A stretch of DNA of 8,446 bases, taken from positions 26,912-35,357 of the forward strand of contig DKDC01000029.1 in NCBI GenBank assembly GCA_002451695.1. The letters are read 5' to 3'. The position numbers and the translations under genes were made by a program. The DNA comes from Prevotellaceae bacterium UBA6858 (GTDB lineage Bacteria; Bacteroidota; Bacteroidia; Bacteroidales; Bacteroidaceae). The notes under the pieces are model-generated. The model was not told the origin of the DNA. It saw only the letters and a program-made list of their open reading frames with translations, and did not search any database. Shown one piece after another: positions 1-7,182 of this stretch (position 1 is its first letter; each line of letters begins with the position of its first letter).

Positions 1-210
1 ACATCAGACCTTTTTTCTCCACTTCCAAACCCCTGAAAAACAAATCGTTATAAAGAATGTTCAATATGGGGCTATTCTTCTGGAAGCCAAAGCGTTACGC
101 AAATTTCGCGGTTTTGCCGGAAATCCCGAGGGCGCGAAGAGTTTGGCGGTGGCGGAATGCGGAAACAGGCTGCATGAAAAGGGGCTTGAAAAAATGAGCG
201 GATTGCGGGG
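1..210. other. Upstream intergenic stretch, no supported gene
   Basis: I see no convincing gene, RNA or repeat here. A plus-strand ATG at 66 opens a 43-codon frame ending at 197. Its product is rich in Arg, Trp and Lys and has no recognisable motif or start signal, so I treat it as chance. No upstream gene enters the window in a readable frame. The stretch probably holds the 5' flank of the operon that begins at 273. Confidence 0.5.
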
Positions 211-240
211 TTGCGGCTTGCGCGTTTTTTAGTAACTTAG
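211..240 (+). promoter_or_regulatory. Candidate Bacteroidota promoter for the pgpH-like operon
   Basis: A TTG at 211-213 (-33 element) is followed after 19 bases by TAACTTAG at 233-240. This matches the Bacteroidota -7 consensus TAnnTTTG at five of six defined positions. Transcription would start near 246, giving a leader of roughly 25 bases before the ATG at 273. The spacing and the T-rich run just ahead of the -7 box are typical of the phylum. The assignment is by eye only. Confidence 0.5.
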
Positions 241-272
241 CTCCCTAAAACAGCATTAAATACCTGAACGCA

Positions 273-2378
273 ATGGACAGTTATCACAAAGTTTCCTTGC
301 AGGGCAAGATTCTCCGGGTGGGGCTTATACTTGCCAGCGTGCTGCTGGTAACCTATCTGCTGCCGCGCGAGAAGAGGTTCGGCTTCGACTTCAAGCTCAA
401 CAAGCCGTGGACGCACCGGCAGGTGATTGCCGACTACGATTTCCCGATATACAAGAGCGACGCCGCGCTTTCGTCCGAGCGCGACAGCGTGGAGAGGCTG
501 TTCCAGCCCTATTACACCGAGGACGCATCGGTGGGAAAGACGCAGGTCGGCCACTTTCTGCACGACGTTGAGTCGGGAAAACTCAAGGACACGCCGTCAT
601 CTGTGGTGAAGCTCGTAGTGAGCCGCCTGCACGACATATATTCCGCAGGAGTTGTGCGCTCCGAGGAGCTGCGCGCCATGAACGACAGCAGCATAAGCGC
701 GGTGAGGGTGGTGAGCGGCAGGGAGGCCAAGAGCCGCAAGCTCGGCGAGATTTTCTCAACACGCACGGCATACGGCTATCTGCTCAATTCCGACACTTCG
801 CTCGTAACCCACGAGCAGATGGTGCTGCTTGACCTTTCAAAATATCTCGAGGCCAACCTCAACTATGACAAGAAGCGTTCCTTGGCTGCCAAGCGCGACC
901 TGTTGGAGGCCATATCGCCCACATACGGGCTTGTGCAGAGGGGGCAGAAGATTATAGACCGGGGGGAGATTGTTACGGCCAAGACATACGACATACTGAA
1001 GTCCCTTGAAAGGGAGTCGCAGGTGAGAAACGTGCCGTCAAAGGGGATGCCGCTCATAATGTTCGGGCAGTTCCTGCTTGTGGCGGTGGCGTTCACGGCG
1101 TTCTTTGTGTATGTGAGGATTTACCACAAGAACTATTTCAGAGACATACGCACGTTCTTGTTCATGCTGTCCCTGCTCGCGCTTTTCCCCATTGCGGTTT
1201 CGCTGCTGCCCACAACGTCGAGGGCTCTCGCCTTTCTCGTGCCTTTTGCCATGGCGGGGATTTTCATGAGAATATTCACCGACACCAACACGGCGTTCCT
1301 CACCCTCGGCTCTACGATATTCGTAAGCTCGCTTGCGCTTGCCGATCCGTTTGAGTTTATAATAGTGAACTTTTCCTCGGGCGTGGCGGCAATCTACGCG
1401 CTCCACGACCTGCAGCAGCGTTCGCAGCTTTTCCAGACGGCGGTCATAGCCACCGTGGTGTCCGCGCTCACGGCAATGGCGTTCGACTTCGCGCAGGGAA
1501 CGGACATAAGGTCGTTCGACAATATGCTTTACGTGTATCTGTTCATCAACGGCATTTTCCTGCTGTTCTCATATCCCCTGCTCTATCTGGTGGAGAAACT
1601 GTTCGGTTTCGTGTCGTCGGTTACGCTCATCGAGCTGTCGAACATAAACAACCCGCTGCTGCGGCGGCTTTCAAAGGAGGCTGCCGGCACGTTCAACCAC
1701 TCCATGCAGGTGGCAAACCTCGCCGCCGACGCTGCGTCGAAAATAGGCGCGAAGACACTGCTCGTGAGAACCGGGGCGATGTATCACGACATAGGGAAAC
1801 TGAAGAACCCCGCATTTTTCACCGAGAACCAGAGCGGCGTGAACCCGCACGACCAGCTTTCGCCCGAGGGGAGCGCGAGGATAATAATATCCCATGTGCC
1901 GGAAGGGCTTAAGCTCGCCGACAAGTACCACCTGCCATCGGCGGTGAAGGCGTTCATTTCCACGCACCACGGGCGCAGCAAGGCGAAATACTTCTACATA
2001 ACATGGATGAACGGGCATCCCGGCGAGAAGCCCGATGAGGAGATTTTCACATATCCCGGCCCGAACCCTTCAACGCGCGAGCAGGCAATTCTTATGATGG
2101 CCGATTCGGTCGAGGCCGCGTCGCGCTCGCTTAAGGAGTATTCCGACGAGTCGATAAGCGGGCTTGTGAACCGCATAATCGACAGCCAGATTAAGGAGGG
2201 CTATTTCCGCAAATGCCCGATAACGTTCGACGACATTGAAAATACAAAGGACGTGTTCATCGAAAACCTTAAGACAATTTATCATTCAAGAATACAATAT
2301 CCCGAGCTGAACACCACCGCCGGCAACACAAGGCAGCGCAACTTCAGCAACATTTTCGGGAATTTCAGAAAACAATAA
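273..2378 (+). CDS. pgpH: 7TM-HD family phosphohydrolase (PgpH-type c-di-AMP phosphodiesterase)
   Basis: This 701-residue inner-membrane protein has the full architecture of the PgpH family. An N-terminal membrane helix (about 12-30) is followed by a large periplasmic 7TMR-HDED-type domain (about 31-258). Seven predicted membrane helices lie between about 259 and 445, and a cytoplasmic HD domain spans about 470-640. The HD metal and catalytic residues are visible: H476 in NHSMQ, H505-D506 in YHDIGK, H541 in HVPEG, H565-H566 in THHG and D611 in MADSVEAA. Characterised family members, such as Listeria PgpH, hydrolyse cyclic di-AMP to pApA. That activity is inferred here from family membership, and no diadenylate cyclase lies in the window. 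The start at 273 sits 33 bases after a good promoter match. The gene is followed after 9 bases by the TGS-kinase gene on the same strand, so the two are probably co-transcribed. Length is normal for the family and nothing appears truncated. Confidence 0.93.
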   Translation: MDSYHKVSLQGKILRVGLILASVLLVTYLLPREKRFGFDFKLNKPWTHRQVIADYDFPIYKSDAALSSERDSVERLFQPYYTEDASVGKTQVGHFLHDVESGKLKDTPSSVVKLVVSRLHDIYSAGVVRSEELRAMNDSSISAVRVVSGREAKSRKLGEIFSTRTAYGYLLNSDTSLVTHEQMVLLDLSKYLEANLNYDKKRSLAAKRDLLEAISPTYGLVQRGQKIIDRGEIVTAKTYDILKSLERESQVRNVPSKGMPLIMFGQFLLVAVAFTAFFVYVRIYHKNYFRDIRTFLFMLSLLALFPIAVSLLPTTSRALAFLVPFAMAGIFMRIFTDTNTAFLTLGSTIFVSSLALADPFEFIIVNFSSGVAAIYALHDLQQRSQLFQTAVIATVVSALTAMAFDFAQGTDIRSFDNMLYVYLFINGIFLLFSYPLLYLVEKLFGFVSSVTLIELSNINNPLLRRLSKEAAGTFNHSMQVANLAADAASKIGAKTLLVRTGAMYHDIGKLKNPAFFTENQSGVNPHDQLSPEGSARIIISHVPEGLKLADKYHLPSAVKAFISTHHGRSKAKYFYITWMNGHPGEKPDEEIFTYPGPNPSTREQAILMMADSVEAASRSLKEYSDESISGLVNRIIDSQIKEGYFRKCPITFDDIENTKDVFIENLKTIYHSRIQYPELNTTAGNTRQRNFSNIFGNFRKQ

Positions 2379-2387
2379 TAAGAAAAT

Positions 2388-4049
2388 ATGGAGCGTACAA
2401 TAAGCATTTTGTGCAAGAACAACGGCGAGACAATAGAGATGCCGCTCGGCAGCACGGTTTATGAGGCATACGAAGCCCTTGGCGTGGAAATGGAACACGG
2501 GCCCGCCTGCGCCGAAGTGAACAACACGGTGAGAAGCCTTAATTATGTGCTTTTCTCTAACAGCGACGTGAAGTTTCTCGACATATCCTCGCCCTCGGGC
2601 ATGAGAACCTACACCCGCTCGCTGTTCTTCGTTTTGTGCAAGGCCGCCGGCGATTTGTTTCCCGGAGCGTCCGTAAGAATCGACACGCCTGTCTCCAACG
2701 GATATTACTGCCGCATAATTAAAAACGGGGAGATAACCGACGAGGAGGTTGAGGCTCTTGGCAAGCGCATGAAGGAGATTGTCGCCGCCGATATGCCTTT
2801 CCGCAAAATCAAGGCCCACACCGCCGACGTGGCAAAGAGGTTCAGGGAGGCGGGGATGGAGAGCAAGGCGAAGCTCATAGAGAGCGACGGCAGCCTTTAT
2901 TCGTGCTACTATATGCTGGGCGACACGCTCGACTACTATTACGGCGCACTGCTGCGCTCGACTGCGGGCATCTGGCTTTTCGGCATGGAGAAATACCATG
3001 ACGGCGTGCTGCTGCGCCTGCCGGATGCCTCAAATCCATCGCAGCTCAAGCCAAAGACAAAACAGGAAAAGATGTTCGGCGTTTTCCACGAGAACCACGA
3101 ATGGCAGAGAATAATGGGGCTGAACACCATAGGCGACCTTAACGAAATGCTTTCAAAAGGGCTTGAAAACCTCGCAATAAACGTTTCGGAGGCCTTGCAG
3201 GAAAAAAAGATTAGCGGCATTGCCGAACAGATTGCATCGCGCAAGGACATAAAGGTGGTCCTTATATCCGGCCCTTCGTCAAGCGGAAAGACAACGTTCA
3301 GCAAACGCCTTTCGGTGCAGCTTGCCGCGTGCGGGCTGAAGCCTTATCCCATTTCGATGGACGACTATTTCGTTGACCGCGAAAAGACTCCCAAAGGCCC
3401 TGACGGCGAATACGACTTTGAGAGTGTGTATGCGCTCAACATCCCGCTGCTTTCGCACGACCTCGAGAACCTTATAGCGGGAAACGAGGTGGAGCTGCCG
3501 CGATACAACTTCCACACGGGAAAGAGCGAGAAGAGCGGCGTGAAGCTTAAAACAGACAGCAACATGATTCTCGTAATTGAGGGAATACACGCGCTGAACC
3601 CCGAACTAACCAAGCAGATTGCCGAGAAAAACAAGTTCCGCATATACGTCTCCGCGCTCACCTCAATTCTTCTTGACGACCATAACTATATTCCCACAAC
3701 CGACAACCGTTTGCTGCGTCGCATTGTGCGCGACTACAAATACCGTGGCTATTCGGCGCAGGAGACCATACGCCGTTGGCCGAGCGTGAGGGCGGGCGAG
3801 GAGAAATGGATATTCCCCTATCAGGAAAACGCCGACGTGATGTTCAACTCCGCCCTGCTTTTTGAGCTTGCCGCCCTGAAACCGCAGGCCCTGCCCCTTT
3901 TGCGGCAGGTTGGCGAGTGCGAGGAGGAGCATTCCGAAGCCCACCGCCTTGCAAAGTTCCTTTCATACATCAAGCCCATTCCCATAGAGGGGCTTCCGCC
4001 CACGTCGCTGCTCAGGGAGTTTGTCGGCGGAAGCACGTTCCATTACTAA
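2388..4049 (+). CDS. TGS-domain nucleoside kinase (uridine kinase-like, ThrRS-like N-terminus)
   Basis: This 553-residue fusion starts with a TGS-like domain (about 1-65). A region resembling the N2 domain of threonyl-tRNA synthetase follows (about 75-215; NGYYCRI and TAGIWLFG recall the NGFYYD and TAGAYWRG segments). A P-loop kinase of the uridine kinase/phosphoribulokinase superfamily occupies about 285-490. Walker A is GPSSSGKTT (G295-T303, K301). The substrate and Mg-binding region includes D325-D326-Y327-F328, and E398-G-I-H-A-L-N matches the uridine-kinase EGI-ALNP segment. The expected reaction is NTP-dependent phosphorylation of a nucleoside such as uridine or cytidine in the cytosol, but the true substrate is not established from sequence. 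In my comparison from memory, the histidines and cysteine of the ThrRS editing site are not conserved, so tRNA editing is unlikely. The gene lies 9 bases after the pgpH-like gene and 28 bases before the GT4 start. Start and length look normal. Confidence 0.9.
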   Translation: MERTISILCKNNGETIEMPLGSTVYEAYEALGVEMEHGPACAEVNNTVRSLNYVLFSNSDVKFLDISSPSGMRTYTRSLFFVLCKAAGDLFPGASVRIDTPVSNGYYCRIIKNGEITDEEVEALGKRMKEIVAADMPFRKIKAHTADVAKRFREAGMESKAKLIESDGSLYSCYYMLGDTLDYYYGALLRSTAGIWLFGMEKYHDGVLLRLPDASNPSQLKPKTKQEKMFGVFHENHEWQRIMGLNTIGDLNEMLSKGLENLAINVSEALQEKKISGIAEQIASRKDIKVVLISGPSSSGKTTFSKRLSVQLAACGLKPYPISMDDYFVDREKTPKGPDGEYDFESVYALNIPLLSHDLENLIAGNEVELPRYNFHTGKSEKSGVKLKTDSNMILVIEGIHALNPELTKQIAEKNKFRIYVSALTSILLDDHNYIPTTDNRLLRRIVRDYKYRGYSAQETIRRWPSVRAGEEKWIFPYQENADVMFNSALLFELAALKPQALPLLRQVGECEEEHSEAHRLAKFLSYIKPIPIEGLPPTSLLREFVGGSTFHY

Positions 4050-4077
4050 CATCTTAGGTACGGAAAAACTTTTCGGA

Positions 4078-5346
4078 ATGAGAGTACTTATTGTAAACAC
4101 TTCGGAGCATACCGGCGGCGCAGCCATTGCGGCGGCGCGGCTCAGGGAGGCTTTGGGGAACAACGGCGTTAAGGCCACGATGCTCGTGAGCAAAAAAGAG
4201 TCGGAGTCAATCACGGTTGCGGAGCCTCACGATGAAGGCAGGATTAGATACAACTTCCTGTGCGAGCGGTTCACTATATGGAGGGCCAACGGCTTTCGAA
4301 AACACCGCCTGTTTGAGGTGGACGCCGCCAACTTCGGCATTGACATCACGAAGATGAAGGATTTTGAGGAGGCTGACGTGATTCATCTTCATTGGATTAA
4401 CCAGGGTTTTCTTTCGCTCAAGAGCATAGGCAAAATCCTCAAAAGCGGAAAACCTGTGGTGTGGACTCTGCACGACATGTGGCCGTTCACCGGGATTTGC
4501 CACTACGCAGGCGACTGCGACCGCTACAAGGACTGCTGCGGCAAATGCCCGATGCTTTATGGCAGAGGTTCGCAAATGGATCTTTCGCGCAGGGTGTTCA
4601 TGCGCAAGCGCAGGCTCTACCAAAACGCCAACATAACCTTTGTGGCGTGCAGCGACTGGCTGGCGCAGTGCGCCCGTTCAAGTGCGCTGCTCGACGGAAA
4701 GCGCGTGCTCAGCATCCCCAACCCCATTAACACAAGGCAGTATTGCCCGAAAAACATGGGCAAGGCGAGGGAGTCGCTTGCCTTGCCGCTCGGCAAGAAG
4801 CTGCTGCTTTTTGCCGCCTACCGGGTAACAAACAAGATAAAGGGGATTGACTATCTTTGCAAGGCGGTGCAGATTATCGCCGGCGAGCATCCCGACATAG
4901 CCTCCAACATTGCCGTGGTGGCGGTGGGCAAGGAAAGCGACGCGCTCAAGAGTCTGCTGCCGGTGAGGGTGTACTCCATGGGCTATGTCTCAAACGAAAG
5001 GAAGATGACAGACATATACAATTCCTGCAACGTGTTCATGATACCCACCATGCAGGACAACCTTCCCAACACAATAATGGAGTCGATGGCGTGCGGCGTT
5101 CCCTGCGTGGCGTTCAATGTGGGCGGAATACCGCAGATGATTGACCACAAGGTCAACGGCTATGTGGCGGAATACAAAAACGCCGCAGACTTTGCCGAGG
5201 GCATACTGTGGAGCCTCGCGCCCGAAAACGCCGCGACACTTGGCGAAAAGGCGAGGGGCAAGGTAAGCTCCGCATTCTCCGAAACCGCAGTGGCGCGAAA
5301 GTATTCCGACCTTTACAGCAGTTTGGCAGGAGGGAAAAATGAGTAA
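4078..5346 (+). CDS. GT4-family glycosyltransferase
   Basis: This 422-residue protein has the GT-B fold layout of family GT4. The N-terminal Rossmann half starts MRVLIVNTSEHTGGAA, with the glycine-rich acceptor-side loop. The C-terminal half carries the donor-binding segment, including D327-X7-E335 within QDNLPNTIMES (an Asp variant of the usual EX7E) and the ACGVPCVAFNVGG stretch. The retaining mechanism is inferred from the family. It probably transfers a sugar from an NDP-sugar during surface polysaccharide or LPS glycan synthesis; donor and acceptor are unknown. A cysteine cluster (C141, C147, C153, C154, C157) follows the HDMWPFTG motif. I chose the ATG at 4078 because it begins the conserved Rossmann strand. 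A TTG at 4021 would add 19 residues and overlap the kinase gene. The 3' end overlaps the GT2 gene by 8 bases, which suggests coupled translation and a shared pathway. Confidence 0.9.
   Translation: MRVLIVNTSEHTGGAAIAAARLREALGNNGVKATMLVSKKESESITVAEPHDEGRIRYNFLCERFTIWRANGFRKHRLFEVDAANFGIDITKMKDFEEADVIHLHWINQGFLSLKSIGKILKSGKPVVWTLHDMWPFTGICHYAGDCDRYKDCCGKCPMLYGRGSQMDLSRRVFMRKRRLYQNANITFVACSDWLAQCARSSALLDGKRVLSIPNPINTRQYCPKNMGKARESLALPLGKKLLLFAAYRVTNKIKGIDYLCKAVQIIAGEHPDIASNIAVVAVGKESDALKSLLPVRVYSMGYVSNERKMTDIYNSCNVFMIPTMQDNLPNTIMESMACGVPCVAFNVGGIPQMIDHKVNGYVAEYKNAADFAEGILWSLAPENAATLGEKARGKVSSAFSETAVARKYSDLYSSLAGGKNE
5328..5334 (+). promoter_or_regulatory. Strong Shine-Dalgarno for the GT2 gene
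   Basis: AGGAGGG lies four bases before the ATG at 5339, inside the last codons of the GT4 gene. Such a strong ribosome-binding site is uncommon in Bacteroidota. Here it fixes the start of the overlapping GT2 gene and fits translational coupling of the two glycosyltransferases. Confidence 0.6.
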
Positions 5347-6109
5347 CATAAAGTTCACAGTAGCAACGGTTACATACAACGCCGCCGCCGTGATTAAGCG
5401 CACGCTCGACAGCGTTGGGGAGCAGGACTACCCTTATGTGGAGCATCTTGTTATAGACGGCAATTCCCACGACGGCACTGTTGCCGAGTTCCTGCACTAC
5501 CAGGAGCGCAACGCACGCGAGGCGAGGCACGAGGTGAACGCCGTGAGCGAGCCGGACAAGGGCATATATGATGCCATGAACAAAGCCCTCGCCATGGCAA
5601 CAGGCGACTTTATCATATTCCTCAACGCCGGCGACAGGTTTCACTCCCCCGATGTGCTTTCGCGCATCGCCGCCTGTGCGGACGGGGACACGGGCGTGAT
5701 TTACGGCGACACCGACATCGTGGGCCCTGACGGCGGCTTCATACGCCACCGCAGACTTTCGCCGCCCAGACGTCTCACGTCGCGCAGCTTCCTTAACGGT
5801 ATGCTGGTGTGCCACCAGGCTTTCTTCGCAAGGCTTTCGGTGGCAAAGAAGGTGAACTATAACCTGCGCTACCGCTTCTCCGCCGATTACGACTGGTGCA
5901 TAAGGGTTATGCGCAAGGCGGAGAGGGCGAAGCTGAAACTCGTAAACTCGGGGATTGTCGTGGCGGATTATCTTGACGGCGGCATGACGGTGAAAAACCA
6001 CCGCAAGTCGCTAATGGAAAGGTTTGCGGTCATGGCACGACGCTATGGCATAGTCCGCGCAACGGCAATGCACGTGTGGTTCGTTGTGCGTGCCGTGGTG
6101 AAGAAGTAG
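5339..6109 (+). CDS. GT2-family glycosyltransferase (WcaA-like)
   Basis: This 256-residue protein has a GT-A fold of family GT2. The opening FTVATVTYNAA strand is followed by the nucleotide-binding D40-G-N-S-H-D45 motif. SEPDKGIYDAMNKAL precedes N96-A-G-D99, the position of the metal-binding DXD-like motif. A CHQAFF segment and D183-Y-D-W186 probably form the acceptor and catalytic-base side, as in bacterial WcaA/WcaE-type enzymes. The family inverts stereochemistry at the transferred sugar. The C-terminal segment is basic and partly hydrophobic (about 225-256), so peripheral membrane contact is possible. Donor and acceptor sugars cannot be read from the sequence. The gene starts within the end of the GT4 gene behind a strong AGGAGGG and is the last gene of the plus-strand run. 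It probably works with the GT4 enzyme on a cell-surface glycan. Confidence 0.9.
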   Translation: MSNIKFTVATVTYNAAAVIKRTLDSVGEQDYPYVEHLVIDGNSHDGTVAEFLHYQERNAREARHEVNAVSEPDKGIYDAMNKALAMATGDFIIFLNAGDRFHSPDVLSRIAACADGDTGVIYGDTDIVGPDGGFIRHRRLSPPRRLTSRSFLNGMLVCHQAFFARLSVAKKVNYNLRYRFSADYDWCIRVMRKAERAKLKLVNSGIVVADYLDGGMTVKNHRKSLMERFAVMARRYGIVRATAMHVWFVVRAVVKK

Positions 6110-6116
6110 TTGATAT

Positions 6117-6144
6117 TGTTTTGTTAGACGGTATAACTAAAACA
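6117..6144. terminator. Imperfect hairpin in convergent gap, possible bidirectional terminator
   Basis: TGTTTT-GTTA (6117-6126) pairs with TAAC-T-AAAACA (6134-6144). This makes a ten-pair stem with one bulged T and a seven-base loop, GACGGTA. It fills the 39-base gap between the convergent GT2 and endonuclease genes. A T-rich stretch follows on the plus strand (6147-6164). The stem is AT-rich, so termination may be weak. An overlapping alternative stem, AAAACAT/ATGTTTT, pairs 6139-6145 with 6151-6157. Confidence 0.4.
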
Positions 6145-6148
6145 TATG

Positions 6149-7182
6149 TTATGTTTTGCTTTTCAAGTTTCTGTAATTCAAGAACAAAGTGTCAGATGGT
6201 TTCCATTCTTTTGCTAATTCGTCAGCCTTTTCTAACCAACGCTGTATTCGTTTTTCCGGCTTAACACTTTCGTTCCAATATTCCACAAATAAAGCGTCAT
6301 TCATTCTGTATGCAGCTTCAATCATGTCTTGCTCTATAAGTTTTAAGGCTCTTTCGATGTATAGCCCTCCTTTGTCATCATTCTGAGGATTGGCAACACT
6401 ACCGGCTGAAAACAGATCACGCGCTTGATGACATATAACTCCATGGTATGTGAGCAGGTATAAAACAATATCATCGTACTTGTTGCGTGTACGTCCTGAC
6501 TTTACAATAGAAGGACATAAAAGATCTCCCTCTGCCCGTAGTCTGGTTTTGTCTTCTTGTGGTAAATTAGTATATAAACGGGCTTCTGCAGGTGTAGTAT
6601 GGTTTTCTCCACCTTCTTTATCTTCTACCCACCATAAGCGTCCGTCTGGATGGATTTTTCTGGCATAAGCTCGAATGTATTTCATTTTCTCTTGCATTTT
6701 CAATTTACGAAAATCATCATATCTAATACCCATTTGCTTGAACAATGGTATATGCAATTTTTTATCGTTTGGCATCTCTATTTCAAAACGAGGAACGTGT
6801 GATGTACGTACGTGTATGACGCTATTTTCCCATTCAGCCCATTGTACATTGGGAATACCTCCCATTTTCCCATAGATGATGTATATGTGTTTTACGGAGT
6901 CGATCCTTTGTGTTTCCAATACGCTGTTTGCAATGCAGCGCCATGTGTCTTGCGTAGTGAACTTAACTTCTACACCATACTCACCCATGGCTATATCAGG
7001 AAAAGCCTGCGGGTGTGGAGAGTAGTTTATTACAAATGATTTGTCTGATGACGTAAGTTCGTCTAACAGTTCGCGAACCCTATTTTCAAACTGAGTTGAA
7101 GTTCTGAATAACGCTATTTTTGCTTCAACTATTAGCTTGTTGCAGCAAACATCTAAAATATTTTCAAACTCAACTTTTTCAT
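6149..7182 (-). CDS. Type II restriction endonuclease, PD-(D/E)XK; start appears frameshifted
   Basis: The endonuclease frame is open on the minus strand from 7201 to the TAA at 6149-6151. It carries a PD-(D/E)XK nuclease signature, PD-X8-EVK, in a segment ending GEYGVEVKF, preceded by a helix like QFENRVRELL. With the adjacent cytosine methyltransferase this supports a type II restriction enzyme that cuts unmethylated target DNA in the cytoplasm. I do not recognise its subfamily or site. The first in-frame ATG is at 6988, but starting there gives 279 residues and removes the PD half of the active site. No ATG, GTG or TTG exists upstream in frame. The natural start is the ATG at 7182-7180, which overlaps the methyltransferase stop as ATGA, but it is one base out of phase: its frame ends after nine codons at TAG. 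One extra A in the A5 run at 7179-7175, or a -1 slip on AAA-AAG, restores a protein of about 344 residues starting MKKVEFENI. It is therefore a possible pseudogene, a recoded gene or a sequence error. DNA is AT-rich. Confidence 0.72.

Noticed and set aside
66..197. A 43-codon plus-strand frame upstream of the operon
   Set aside because: The product has no recognisable feature, the ATG lacks start signals and the length is within chance expectation.
2286..2999. A 237-codon minus-strand open frame opposite the kinase gene
   Set aside because: It lies antisense across a well-supported kinase gene in GC-rich DNA, shows no recognisable motif and has skewed His/Arg/Val content typical of shadow frames.
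5153..6001. A 282-codon minus-strand open frame opposite the glycosyltransferases
   Set aside because: It spans the GT4/GT2 overlap in antisense, has no domain signature, and both sense genes have clear family motifs.
6139..6157. The AAAACAT/ATGTTTT inverted repeat as a recombination or attachment site
   Set aside because: It is short, AT-rich and has no copy at the right side of the AT-rich region. It is better read as part of a weak terminator.
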